A stretch of 14,511 nucleotides of DNA, from NCBI GenBank assembly GCA_041744575.1, contig JBGTKP010000062.1, positions 1 to 14,511 of the forward strand. Direction: 5' to 3'. Within the stretch, counting starts at the first letter, position 1; the number at the start of each line of letters is the position of its first letter. This document shows positions 6,660 to 13,593 of the stretch, piece after piece. The DNA comes from JTS-RE37 sp041744575. Lineage in GTDB: Bacteria > Bacteroidota > Bacteroidia > Flavobacteriales > Flavobacteriaceae. The position numbers and the translations under genes are program-made. A model generated the notes under the pieces. It searched no databases and was not told the DNA's origin. It was given only the letters and a program-made list of their open reading frames with translations.

Positions 6660-7082
6660 TTATTCAACAGTGTAATCCCGGGCTACGATAAACTTTGTTT
6701 TGACCGGTAATTTCTGAGCCGCCAGCCTAAGGGCTTCTTTAGCGACGTCCATCGGAACTCCCGCGACCTCGAACATGATCCTGCCAGGCTTTACAATGGC
6801 CACAAAATATTCGGGGGCTCCTTTCCCTTTACCCATACGCACCTCAAGAGGTTTTTTGGTAATTGGCTTATCCGGGAATATTTTGATCCATAACTGTCCC
6901 TGCCGTTTCATAAATCTGGTGGCCGCAATACGAGCCGCCTCAATCTGACGCGACGTAATAAACTCAGACTCCATGGATTTTATCCCGAACATTCCGTTAG
7001 AAAGCTGATGGCCTCTTCCCGAATCTCCCTTCATCCGGCCTTTCTGGGCTTTACGATATTTTGTTCTTTTTGGCTGTAACAT
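6660..7082 (-). CDS. rplP: 50S ribosomal protein L16 (uL16)
   Basis: L16 organises the A-site tRNA-binding region of the large subunit. The 140-residue product begins MLQPKRTKYRKAQKGRMKG and carries ITSRQIEAARIAATRFMKRQ, the RMGKGKGAPEYFVAIVKPG loop that contacts the A site, and the C-terminal RLAAQKLPVKTKF. The length matches the family. It lies 21 bp after rpsC. The start is preceded by AGGA five bases before the ATG, one of the few Shine-Dalgarno-like sites in the locus. Confidence 0.98.
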   Translation of the reverse strand: MLQPKRTKYRKAQKGRMKGDSGRGHQLSNGMFGIKSMESEFITSRQIEAARIAATRFMKRQGQLWIKIFPDKPITKKPLEVRMGKGKGAPEYFVAIVKPGRIMFEVAGVPMDVAKEALRLAAQKLPVKTKFIVARDYTVE

Positions 7083-7103
7083 TTTTTCCTGCTGCTTTAA
7101 TAA

Positions 7104-7835
7104 TTACTTTCTGCGACGGGGCTTCTTGGGTGCATCCTGTTGCTTTCCGCCACCACTTCCGCTTTTCACCTGTCCTTTGGTCATTCCCACCAACGGTGAA
7201 AGCTCTCTTTTTCCATAAACCTCGCCCTTCATAATCCAGACCTTTACGCCAAGCCTGCCATAAGTAGTATGCGCTTCCTGCAAGGCATAGTCAATATCAG
7301 CCCGGAAAGTAGATAAAGGGATGCGGCCATCTTTAAAGGATTCGGACCGGGCCATTTCTGCGCCATTCAAACGGCCTGAAATCTGAATTTTAATGCCTTC
7401 CGCGTTCATGCGCATGGCGGCAGCGATAGCCATTTTAATAGCCCTTCTGTAGGAAATCCGACTTTCAATCTGCCGGGCGACACTTGCAGCAACCAGGTTG
7501 GCATCGAGCTCGGGCCGTTTGATCTCAAAAATATTGATTTGAACTTCCTTGTCAGTGATCTTTTTCAGCTCCTCTTTCAGCTTATCCACTTCCTGTCCGC
7601 CCTTACCTATGATAATCCCAGGCCTTGCGGTGGTGATGGTCACGGTGATGAGTTTCAGAGTGCGCTCAATGATCACCCTTGATACACTGGCCTTGGCAAG
7701 CCGCGCGTTGATATATTTTCGTATTTTATCGTCTTCGGCAAGTTTGTCTCCATAGTCCTTCCCGCCATACCAGTTCGATTCCCAGCCCCTGATGATCCCA
7801 AGGCGATTCCCGATTGGATTTGTCTTTTGTCCCAT
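7104..7835 (-). CDS. rpsC: 30S ribosomal protein S3 (uS3)
   Basis: S3 lies at the mRNA entry channel with S4 and S5. The 243-residue product begins MGQKTNPIGNRLGIIRGW and has a KH RNA-binding domain whose GxxG loop is IIGKGGQ at residues 75-81. The C-terminal S3 domain follows, with SGRLNGAEMARSE and KVWIMKGEVYGKRELSPLVG. A low-complexity basic tail (GSGGGKQQDAPKKPRRRK) fills about the last 20 residues and is variable in the family. The ATG is 1 bp after the rplV stop, and rplP follows after 21 bp. Confidence 0.98.
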   Translation of the reverse strand: MGQKTNPIGNRLGIIRGWESNWYGGKDYGDKLAEDDKIRKYINARLAKASVSRVIIERTLKLITVTITTARPGIIIGKGGQEVDKLKEELKKITDKEVQINIFEIKRPELDANLVAASVARQIESRISYRRAIKMAIAAAMRMNAEGIKIQISGRLNGAEMARSESFKDGRIPLSTFRADIDYALQEAHTTYGRLGVKVWIMKGEVYGKRELSPLVGMTKGQVKSGSGGGKQQDAPKKPRRRK

Positions 7836-7836
7836 A

Positions 7837-8253
7837 CTACTTACTTTCGCTTTCTGTGTTACTACTAGATCCCAGAACCAGGGTTACATGGTTGGAACGT
7901 TTTCTAATCCGATGGGCCCTACCCTGTGGTGCAGGTCGCAACCTTTTCAGCATGCGTCCGCTGTCCACCATAATTTCCTTTACATAAAGATCTGCCCCTT
8001 CCACATCTGCATCTTCGTTTTTTGTCTGCCAGTTGGAAATGGCCGACAATAATAATTTTTCAAGTCTGCGTGAGGATTCCTTGGCATTGTATCTGAGGAT
8101 GGCGAGCGCTTTCTCTACCGCAACCCCGCGTACCAGATCCGCGACCAACCGCATTTTTCTTGGAGAGGTCGGGCAGTTGTTCAATTTGGCAAAAGCCAAT
8201 TGCTTTTTCTCCTCCTTAATCTTATCCGCCATTTGTCTTTTTCGAACTCCCAT
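7837..8253 (-). CDS. rplV: 50S ribosomal protein L22 (uL22)
   Basis: L22 has a globular domain on the ribosome surface and a long beta-hairpin that lines the peptide exit tunnel, where macrolide-resistance changes map in other species. The ATG at 8253..8251 gives 138 residues starting MGVRKRQMADKI, as in relatives. NNCPTSPRKMRLVADLVRG is at residues 25-43, and the tunnel hairpin with RLRPAPQGRAHRIRKRSNH is at about 105-122. An in-frame ATG at 8289 would add 12 residues and overlap the end of rpsS by 32 bases; I rejected it because the family starts at MGVRKR. The chosen start leaves 4 bp after rpsS. Confidence 0.96.
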   Translation of the reverse strand: MGVRKRQMADKIKEEKKQLAFAKLNNCPTSPRKMRLVADLVRGVAVEKALAILRYNAKESSRRLEKLLLSAISNWQTKNEDADVEGADLYVKEIMVDSGRMLKRLRPAPQGRAHRIRKRSNHVTLVLGSSSNTESESK

Positions 8254-8257
8254 CGCT

Positions 8258-8536
8258 TTATTTTTTACCTTTATTTTTAGCCCCGGCATGACCCCGGAAG
8301 GATCGTGTTGGCGAAAATTCTCCCAGTTTATGGCCTACCATATTTTCCGTTATATAGACAGGAACGAATTGCCTGCCATTGTGAACGGCAATGGTCTGAC
8401 CGACAAAGTCAGGGGTAATGGTAGATGCTCTCGACCAGGTCTTGATGACCGTTTTTTTCCCGGACGTCACCTGCTGCTGAACTTTTTTATCCAGACTGAT
8501 GTGAACGTAAGGTCCTTTCTTTAATGAACGTGCCAT
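8258..8536 (-). CDS. rpsS: 30S ribosomal protein S19 (uS19)
   Basis: S19 sits in the head of the small subunit next to S13 and contacts the A-site finger of the large subunit. The 92-residue product begins MARSLKKGPYVHISLDKKVQ and contains KTWSRASTITPDFVGQTIAV, HNGRQFVPVYITENMVGHKL and GEFSPTRSFRGHA, the entire family signature. It follows rplB by 12 bp. The sequence AGACACCA just before its ATG recurs before rplB. Confidence 0.98.
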   Translation of the reverse strand: MARSLKKGPYVHISLDKKVQQQVTSGKKTVIKTWSRASTITPDFVGQTIAVHNGRQFVPVYITENMVGHKLGEFSPTRSFRGHAGAKNKGKK

Positions 8537-8548
8537 TGGTGTCTCTTT

Positions 8549-9373
8549 TTATTTCTTTCTACGTTCTAATATATACTTGTTGGTGGCCTTTGTTTTGGAA
8601 CGGGTTCTGTAGCCCTTGGCCGGAATACCATTCCTCGATCTTGGATGACCTCCCGAAGCGCGTCCTTCTCCACCGCCCATAGGGTGATCGACAGGGTTCA
8701 TTGCAACCGGTCTTGTCCTTGGCCTTCTTCCCAGCCAGCGGCTTCTTCCGGCTTTCCCGGAAACTATCAACTGGTGATCAGAGTTCGAAACGGCGCCGAT
8801 GGTTGCCAGGCAATTTGCCAGGATCATCCGCGTCTCTCCCGATGGAAGTTTCACAGTGACATACTTCCCTTCCTTTGCCATCAACTGGGCAAAGGTACCT
8901 GCGCTTCTGGCCATAATAGCTCCCTGACCGGGCCTTAATTCTATACACGATATGATCGTTCCAAGAGGAATTTCCGCAAGTAGCAGCGCATTTCCAATCT
9001 CCGGGTCCGCATTCTTACCTGAGGTCACTTTTTGACCTACCTGCAACCCGTTCTGGGCGACAACATATCTTTTATCACCATCCGTATACTCAAGCAGTGC
9101 TATAAAAGCGGTCCTGTTCGGATCATACTGGATGGACATTACTTCGGCTTGTACCCCTTCGCGTTCTCTTTTAAAATCTATGATCCGGTATCTCCTTTTA
9201 TGCCCCCCGCCCTTTTGCCGGATGGTCATTTTTCCGTGACTGTTCCTTCCTCCGGATTTTTTCAGCGGAGCCAACAGGCTTTTCTCAGGCTTATCCGTGG
9301 TGATGGCGTCAAATCCATTAACCACTTTAAAGCGTTGTCCCGGGGTGATGGGTTTTAATTTTCTAACTGACAT
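8549..9373 (-). CDS. rplB: 50S ribosomal protein L2 (uL2)
   Basis: L2 is one of the most conserved ribosomal proteins; it is needed for subunit association and sits close to the peptidyl-transferase region. The 274-residue product has the N-terminal OB-like domain (GRNSHGKMTIRQKGGGHKRR at about residues 42-61, then YDPNRTAFIALLEYTDGDKRY). The SH3-like domain follows (PLGTIISCIELRPGQGAIMA), and the C-terminal loop NPVDHPMGGGEGRASGGHPR is present. In E. coli the corresponding loop reads HPH where this one has HPM; I recall HPM as usual in Bacteroidota. It lies 9 bp after rplW. Confidence 0.98.
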   Translation of the reverse strand: MSVRKLKPITPGQRFKVVNGFDAITTDKPEKSLLAPLKKSGGRNSHGKMTIRQKGGGHKRRYRIIDFKREREGVQAEVMSIQYDPNRTAFIALLEYTDGDKRYVVAQNGLQVGQKVTSGKNADPEIGNALLLAEIPLGTIISCIELRPGQGAIMARSAGTFAQLMAKEGKYVTVKLPSGETRMILANCLATIGAVSNSDHQLIVSGKAGRSRWLGRRPRTRPVAMNPVDHPMGGGEGRASGGHPRSRNGIPAKGYRTRSKTKATNKYILERRKK

Positions 9374-9382
9374 TTGGTGTCT

Positions 9383-9673
9383 TTATAGATTACTGTAAAA
9401 ATCAATTGCTTCTCCTTCGGCTACCGAAACGATCGCTTTCTTAAAAGCGCTCGTCTTCCCATGCTGAACGCCTGTTTTCGTATACCTGGTCTTTCTGGAA
9501 GGACCGTAATTCATAGTTCGAACACCTGTCACCGTTACCCCGTAGGCTGCTTCTACCGCTGCGCGGATCTGGAGCTTGTTTGCCTTAGGGTCGACCACGA
9601 AACCATAGCGGTTGTGCAACTCGCTGTCTGCGGTCATTTTTTCGGTAATAATCGGTTTTATCAACACACTCAT
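9383..9673 (-). CDS. rplW: 50S ribosomal protein L23 (uL23)
   Basis: L23 lies at the peptide exit and is the main docking site for trigger factor and signal recognition particle. The 96-residue product begins MSVLIKPIITEKMTADSE and has YGFVVDPKANKLQIRAAVEA and the extended loop GPSRKTRYTKTGVQHGKTSAF, with a C-terminal KKAIVSVAEGEAIDFY. The length is normal. It follows rplD by 7 bp and precedes rplB by 9 bp. Confidence 0.97.
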   Translation of the reverse strand: MSVLIKPIITEKMTADSELHNRYGFVVDPKANKLQIRAAVEAAYGVTVTGVRTMNYGPSRKTRYTKTGVQHGKTSAFKKAIVSVAEGEAIDFYSNL

Positions 9674-9680
9674 GATTTCC

Positions 9681-10310
9681 CTATCTGTTTAAGTTCGATT
9701 CTATTCCTTGCAGGCAGCTCTCGAGAAGGACAATATTATTCGCATTAAGTATCTTGTAAGTACTTAATTCTGAATGTGTTATAACTTCAGAACCTTTCAA
9801 ATTGCGCGACGACAAATATACGTTATTATTTGAATCACCCAACACAAAGAGGGACTTTTTAGCGTCCAATCCCAGCGCCTTTAAAACCACTTTAAAATCG
9901 GCTGTTTTGGGAGCGTCAAAATTGAAATCCTCCACGACCATGATAGCGGATTCCTGCTGTTTCAAACTAAGTGCAGATTTCCTGGCAAGCCGTTTTAAAC
10001 CTTTGTTCAGTTTTTGTGTATAATCTTTGGGTCTAGGGCCAAAGATTCGTCCACCTCCCCTGAAAACAGGAGATTTGATACTACCCGCCCTGGCCGTGCC
10101 AGTACCTTTTTGTTTCTTAATTTTACGGGTACTCCCGGCAATTTCTGCCCTTTCCTTGGATTTATGTGTTCCCTGCCGCTGATGGGCCAGATATTGCTTT
10201 ACATCCAGGTAAATGGCATGGTTATTAGGTTCGATCTTAAAAACATCATCCGGAAGATCAATTTTCCGGCCTGTTTCTTTTCCTTTAATATCTAAGACTG
10301 CTACCTTCAT
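9681..10310 (-). CDS. rplD: 50S ribosomal protein L4 (uL4)
   Basis: L4 helps start large-subunit assembly and its long loop narrows the exit tunnel; in E. coli it also represses the S10 operon at transcription and translation. The product of 209 residues begins MKVAVLDIKGKETGRKIDLP. The tunnel loop lies at about residues 62-95 (KIKKQKGTGTARAGSIKSP, RGGGRIFGPRPKDY). I chose the ATG at 10310..10308 over the GTG one codon earlier because it gives the usual N-terminus. It shares one base with the rplC stop (TGATG), so translation of L4 probably depends on ribosomes finishing L3. Confidence 0.96.
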   Translation of the reverse strand: MKVAVLDIKGKETGRKIDLPDDVFKIEPNNHAIYLDVKQYLAHQRQGTHKSKERAEIAGSTRKIKKQKGTGTARAGSIKSPVFRGGGRIFGPRPKDYTQKLNKGLKRLARKSALSLKQQESAIMVVEDFNFDAPKTADFKVVLKALGLDAKKSLFVLGDSNNNVYLSSRNLKGSEVITHSELSTYKILNANNIVLLESCLQGIESNLNR

Positions 10311-10927
10311 CACTTGATAATCGTTATGTAAGCGTTATTGTGCCCGGGAACACATCCTTTTAGAACCAGGAGATGTTTTTCGGGTACTACTTTTACCACC
10401 TGCAGATTCTGTACGGTCACTCTTTCACCGCCCATTCTTCCGGCCATTTTAATGCCTTTGAAGACGCGGGCAGGATAGGAAGCGGCACCTACAGAACCCG
10501 GAGCCCGCAACCTGTTGTGCTGGCCGTGGGTTGCCTGTCCGACACCCGCAAATCCGTGGCGTTTGACCACCCCCTGGAATCCCTTTCCTTTGGAGGTTCC
10601 TGTCACATCAACGTATTCTCCTTCACTGAAAAGATCTACGCCAAGCGTATCCCCCAGTTTGTACTCTCCTTCAAAATCACGGAATTCAACGACTTTTTTC
10701 TTGGGCGATGCGCCTGCTTTTTTCGTATGGCCCATTTCGGCCTTATTAGCATGCCTTTCTGCCTTGTCATCGAAACCGAGCTGAAGGGCCCTGTAGCCGT
10801 CCACCTCTTCGGTTCTGACTTGGGTAACTATGCATGGTCCCGCCTCAATGACCGTACACGGGATGTTCTTCCCGCTTTCGTCAAAAATGCTGGTCATGCC
10901 TACTTTTTTTCCTATTAACCCAGACAT
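10310..10927 (-). CDS. rplC: 50S ribosomal protein L3 (uL3)
   Basis: L3 begins large-subunit assembly and reaches towards the peptidyl-transferase centre. The 205-residue product starts MSGLIGKKVGMTSIFDESG and has KGKGFQGVVKRHGFAGVGQ, then GSVGAASYPARVFKGIKMAG and RMGGERVTVQNLQVV, with the expected length. The glutamine that PrmB methylates in E. coli L3 (in GSIGQNQTPGKV) appears replaced by serine in the aligned segment GSVGAASYPARV. The gene starts a new cluster after a 216 bp spacer that holds an intrinsic terminator. Its start region is A/T-rich without a Shine-Dalgarno motif. Confidence 0.97.
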   Translation of the reverse strand: MSGLIGKKVGMTSIFDESGKNIPCTVIEAGPCIVTQVRTEEVDGYRALQLGFDDKAERHANKAEMGHTKKAGASPKKKVVEFRDFEGEYKLGDTLGVDLFSEGEYVDVTGTSKGKGFQGVVKRHGFAGVGQATHGQHNRLRAPGSVGAASYPARVFKGIKMAGRMGGERVTVQNLQVVKVVPEKHLLVLKGCVPGHNNAYITIIK

Positions 10928-11013
10928 AATTATAATATTTAATATTCAGTATTTTGTAATCAACCTTCAATATGCACTGTTATGTAAACAGCTTATTCTC
11001 TGACTGCCGGCAT

Positions 11014-11042
11014 AAAAAAGGGGTCAAAAATAATTCGACCCC
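11014..11042 (-). terminator. Intrinsic (Rho-independent) terminator after rpsJ
   Basis: On the minus strand the arms GGGGTCGAA and TTTGACCCC form a 9 bp stem (one G-U pair, five G-C pairs at the base) around the 5-base loop TTATT, and are followed at once by six T residues (11019..11014). The reverse orientation has no T-run, so it works for minus-strand transcripts only. It lies about 100 bases beyond the rpsJ stop and about 87 bases before the rplC start. It could end the str transcript, or act as a regulated attenuator for the S10 genes. Confidence 0.78.
11025..11032 (-). promoter_or_regulatory. Possible Bacteroidota -7 promoter box overlapping the terminator
   Basis: The minus-strand octamer TATTTTTG fits the Bacteroidota sigma-ABfr -7 consensus TAnnTTTG exactly and lies within the loop and 3' arm of the terminator. 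A transcript starting from it would carry an untranslated leader of roughly 90 bases before rplC. No TTTG or TTG element is visible 19-21 bases upstream, where the -33 box should be, so this may be a chance match in an AT-rich loop. Confidence 0.25.
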
Positions 11043-11143
11043 GAATATATTCTTGTTACCGTTTTTCCCTTGCGAAACGCTCCGGACATGTCTGGAAGCC
11101 ATGAGCTTCCGTGGTCACTACCCCACCCTGACAACAGGGGAGG

Positions 11144-11449
11144 TCACACCTTTATTTCCACTTCAACCCCACTGGGGAGCTCTAATTTCATGAGCGCATC
11201 AATGGTTTTTGAAGAAGAGCTGTAAATATCCAGCAGGCGTTTGTACGAACTCAGCTGGAACTGCTCTCTCGATTTTTTATTTACGTGCGGTGAACGCAGC
11301 ACCGTAAATATTTTTTTATGGGTAGGCAACGGTATGGGTCCTGTAACTACCGCACCGGTCGACTTTACAGTCTTTACGATCTTTTCTGCGGACTTATCCA
11401 CAAGATTGTGATCATACGACTTGAGCTTTATCCTGATTTTCTGACTCAT
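11144..11449 (-). CDS. rpsJ: 30S ribosomal protein S10 (uS10, NusE)
   Basis: S10 is a head protein of the small subunit and, as NusE, joins NusB and NusG in linking transcription to translation and in rRNA antitermination. The 101-residue product begins MSQKIRIKLKSYDHNLVDKS and has GPIPLPTHKKIFTVLRSPHV, then NKKSREQFQLSSYKRLLDIY and LPSGVEVEIKV at the end, as in the family. It is 11 bp after fusA, so it belongs with the str genes, while rplC is 216 bp further on behind a terminator. GGAG lies four to five bases before the ATG, a rare Shine-Dalgarno-like site here. Confidence 0.98.
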   Translation of the reverse strand: MSQKIRIKLKSYDHNLVDKSAEKIVKTVKSTGAVVTGPIPLPTHKKIFTVLRSPHVNKKSREQFQLSSYKRLLDIYSSSSKTIDALMKLELPSGVEVEIKV

Positions 11450-11460
11450 TTTTCTCCGAT

Positions 11461-13587
11461 TTAAGCGGTTACTCCTTTGGCTGCTTTAATAACTTCTTCT
11501 GCGATACTCGAAGGAGTTTCCGCATAATGCGAAAATTCCATGGTCGAAGTGGCCCTACCTGAGGAAAGTGTCCTCAGGGCGGTCACATATCCAAACATTT
11601 CTGAAAGGGGAACCTGTGCCTTAATTACCTTGGCACCCGCCCTGTCACTCATATTGTTCACATGGCCACGGCGCCTGTTAAGATCCCCAACAATATCTCC
11701 CATATTCTCTTCAGGTGTCAATGCCTCCAGATTCATAATAGGCTCCATAAGTACCGCTTTGGCTGCTTTGGCCGCCGTCTTATATCCAATCTTCGCTGCA
11801 AGTTCAAAAGACAGGGAATCCGAATCCACCGCGTGAAAAGAACCGTCCTTTAGCGTAATTTTCATGCTGTCCATTTCAAACCCGGCGAGAGGACCGTTTT
11901 TCATAGCCTCCCTAAATCCTTTTTCGATGGAAGGGATATACTCCTTGGGTATATTTCCACCTTTGATGGCGTTGATAAACTCAAGACCCTGTTTTTCCGC
12001 ATCCGCGGGCTCCATCGTAAATACAATATCTGCGAATTTACCCCGGCCACCGGTTTGTTTTTTATATACTTCCCTGTGATCCGCACTTTTCGTAAGTGCT
12101 TCTTTGTATTCTACCTGGGGCTGGCCCTGGTTGACATCCACTTTGAATTCACGCCTTAACCTGTCCACAATGATGTCCAGGTGCAATTCTCCCATCCCGG
12201 AAATAATCGTTTGTCCTGAAGCCTCATCCGTTTTCACCTGAAAGGTGGGATCCTCTTCGGCAAGTTTAGCGAGAGACATGCCAAGTTTATCTACATCGGC
12301 TTTCGTCTTGGGTTCCACAGCGATCCCAATAACCGGATCTGGGAAGTTCATACTCTCAAGAACGATCGGGTGCTTTTCATCGGAGAGCGTATCCCCTGTC
12401 TTTATATCCTTAAAACCTACAGCCGCTCCAATATCCCCCGCAGCAATGGAATCAACCGCATTCTGTTTATTGGAATGCATCTGGTAGATCCTGGAAATAC
12501 GTTCCTTGTTACCGGTTCTATTGTTCAGCACATAGGAACCGGCGTCCAGTTTTCCTGAATAAGCCCTGAAAAATGCAAGTCGCCCTACAAACGGATCCGT
12601 CGCAATCTTGAAAGCGAGCGCAGCAAAAGGCTCTTTAATATCCGGTTTTCTCCTGATTTCATTTCCCGTTTTTGGATGGGTACCAACTATGGCTTCCTTA
12701 TCCATCGGGGACGGAAGGTAGCGGCAAACACAATCCAAAAGAAACTGAACCCCTTTGTTTTTAAATGAGGAACCGCAGACCATAGGTATGATACTCATAT
12801 CCATGACTGCTGCCCTGAGGGCCGCATGTATCTCATCTTCGGAGATGGAGTTCTCATCTTCAAAGAATTTCTCCATCAGGGACTCATCATATTCCGCAAC
12901 CGCTTCGATAAGCTTCGCACGGTATTGCTTGGCTTCCGCCTGCAATTCTTCTGGAATTTCGATAATGTCAAAGGTGGAGCCCATGTTTTCTTCATGCCAT
13001 ACGATAGCACGGTTCTTCACAAGGTCAACCACACCTTTAAAATCGCCCTCGTCACCAATGGGAAGTACTATAGGAACGGCGTTGGATTTCAACATCTCCT
13101 TCACCTGGTTGCAAACCATCATGAAGTCGGCCCCCTGCCGGTCCATTTTATTGACAAAAGCGAGCCTTGGAACGTGGTAATTGTCTGCAAGCCTCCAGTT
13201 GGTTTCAGACTGGGGTTCTACGCCATCCACGGCGCTGAAAAGGAAAACCAGCCCGTCCAATACCCGCAGGGACCTGTTCACCTCCACAGTAAAATCGACG
13301 TGACCCGGAGTATCGATGATATTAAAATGATAGGAGACCGATTCGGGAATGACTTCCCCTTTTTTGGTGGGGAATTTCCAGGTACAGGTGGTAGCAGCAG
13401 ATGTGATAGTAATACCACGCTCCTGCTCCTGCTCCATCCAGTCCATAGTGGCCGCCCCATCATGCACTTCTCCTATTTTATGGCTGACGCCTGTATAGAA
13501 AAGGATACGTTCCGTGGTGGTGGTCTTTCCGGCATCAATGTGAGCGGCTATCCCAATATTTCTTGTATATGCTAAATCTCTTGCCAT
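11461..13587 (-). CDS. fusA: Translation elongation factor G
   Basis: EF-G is the GTPase that drives tRNA-mRNA translocation and, with RRF, splits ribosomes after termination. The 708-residue product has all nucleotide motifs of domain I: P-loop AHIDAGKT at residues 15-22, RGITI at 58-62 (switch I), DTPGH at 92-96 and NKMD at 146-149. Domain II starts near residue 310, and domains III-V follow with SGMGELHLDIIVDRL, GGRGKFADI, PSIEKGFREAMKNGPLAGF and the C-terminal MFGYVTALRTLSSGRATSTM. It looks like the canonical EF-G, not the ribosome-protection or mitochondrial-type paralogues. It is 6 bp after rpsG and 11 bp before rpsJ. Confidence 0.98.
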   Translation of the reverse strand: MARDLAYTRNIGIAAHIDAGKTTTTERILFYTGVSHKIGEVHDGAATMDWMEQEQERGITITSAATTCTWKFPTKKGEVIPESVSYHFNIIDTPGHVDFTVEVNRSLRVLDGLVFLFSAVDGVEPQSETNWRLADNYHVPRLAFVNKMDRQGADFMMVCNQVKEMLKSNAVPIVLPIGDEGDFKGVVDLVKNRAIVWHEENMGSTFDIIEIPEELQAEAKQYRAKLIEAVAEYDESLMEKFFEDENSISEDEIHAALRAAVMDMSIIPMVCGSSFKNKGVQFLLDCVCRYLPSPMDKEAIVGTHPKTGNEIRRKPDIKEPFAALAFKIATDPFVGRLAFFRAYSGKLDAGSYVLNNRTGNKERISRIYQMHSNKQNAVDSIAAGDIGAAVGFKDIKTGDTLSDEKHPIVLESMNFPDPVIGIAVEPKTKADVDKLGMSLAKLAEEDPTFQVKTDEASGQTIISGMGELHLDIIVDRLRREFKVDVNQGQPQVEYKEALTKSADHREVYKKQTGGRGKFADIVFTMEPADAEKQGLEFINAIKGGNIPKEYIPSIEKGFREAMKNGPLAGFEMDSMKITLKDGSFHAVDSDSLSFELAAKIGYKTAAKAAKAVLMEPIMNLEALTPEENMGDIVGDLNRRRGHVNNMSDRAGAKVIKAQVPLSEMFGYVTALRTLSSGRATSTMEFSHYAETPSSIAEEVIKAAKGVTA

Positions 13588-13593
13588 TTCTGA

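Larger units (their letters stand above)
10928..11143 (-). promoter_or_regulatory. rpsJ-rplC spacer: structured leader with terminator, candidate attenuator of the L3-L4 operon
   Basis: This 216 bp region, the longest non-coding stretch in the window, holds four hairpin-forming segments in the direction of transcription. The first comes just after the rpsJ stop (CCCTG/CAGGG around loop TTGT, 11126..11139). The second is GGAAGC/GCTTCC with a 5-base loop (11094..11110). The third is an intrinsic terminator (11014..11042). The fourth is CTGTT/AACAG with a 5-base loop (10977..10991), close to rplC. The final 40 bases before the rplC ATG are almost all A and T. Position and layout suggest control of the rplC-rplD cluster, but no binding protein can be named from sequence alone. 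Confidence 0.5.

Noticed and set aside
8254..8289. Upstream ATG for rplV adding MPGLKIKVKNKA
   Set aside because: It would overlap the end of rpsS by 32 bases; relatives start at MGVRKR, which has its own ATG 4 bp after rpsS.
8537..9382. AGACACCA repeated just before both rplB and rpsS
   Set aside because: It is an eight-base match at two start sites only, with no third copy seen before other genes, so it is likely coincidence.
11042..11049. TATATTCG on the minus strand as a promoter -7 box
   Set aside because: It matches only 7 of 8 consensus bases, the nearest TTTC lies too far upstream, and a transcript from here would run straight into the terminator.
11081..11096. Near-perfect 16 bp palindrome TCCGGACATGTCTGGA in the rpsJ-rplC spacer
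   Set aside because: It could be a dimeric operator, but it has one mismatch, overlaps the GGAAGC hairpin, and no second copy or regulator gene is present to support it.
10972..11193. Plus-strand open frame of 73 codons in the rpsJ-rplC spacer
   Set aside because: It overlaps the end of rpsJ, runs through the terminator hairpin, and has no recognisable motif or start context.
12826..13575. Long plus-strand open frame (249 codons) opposite fusA
   Set aside because: It is a mirror of the fusA coding strand with no recognisable protein motifs, and fusA itself is unmistakable over the same bases.
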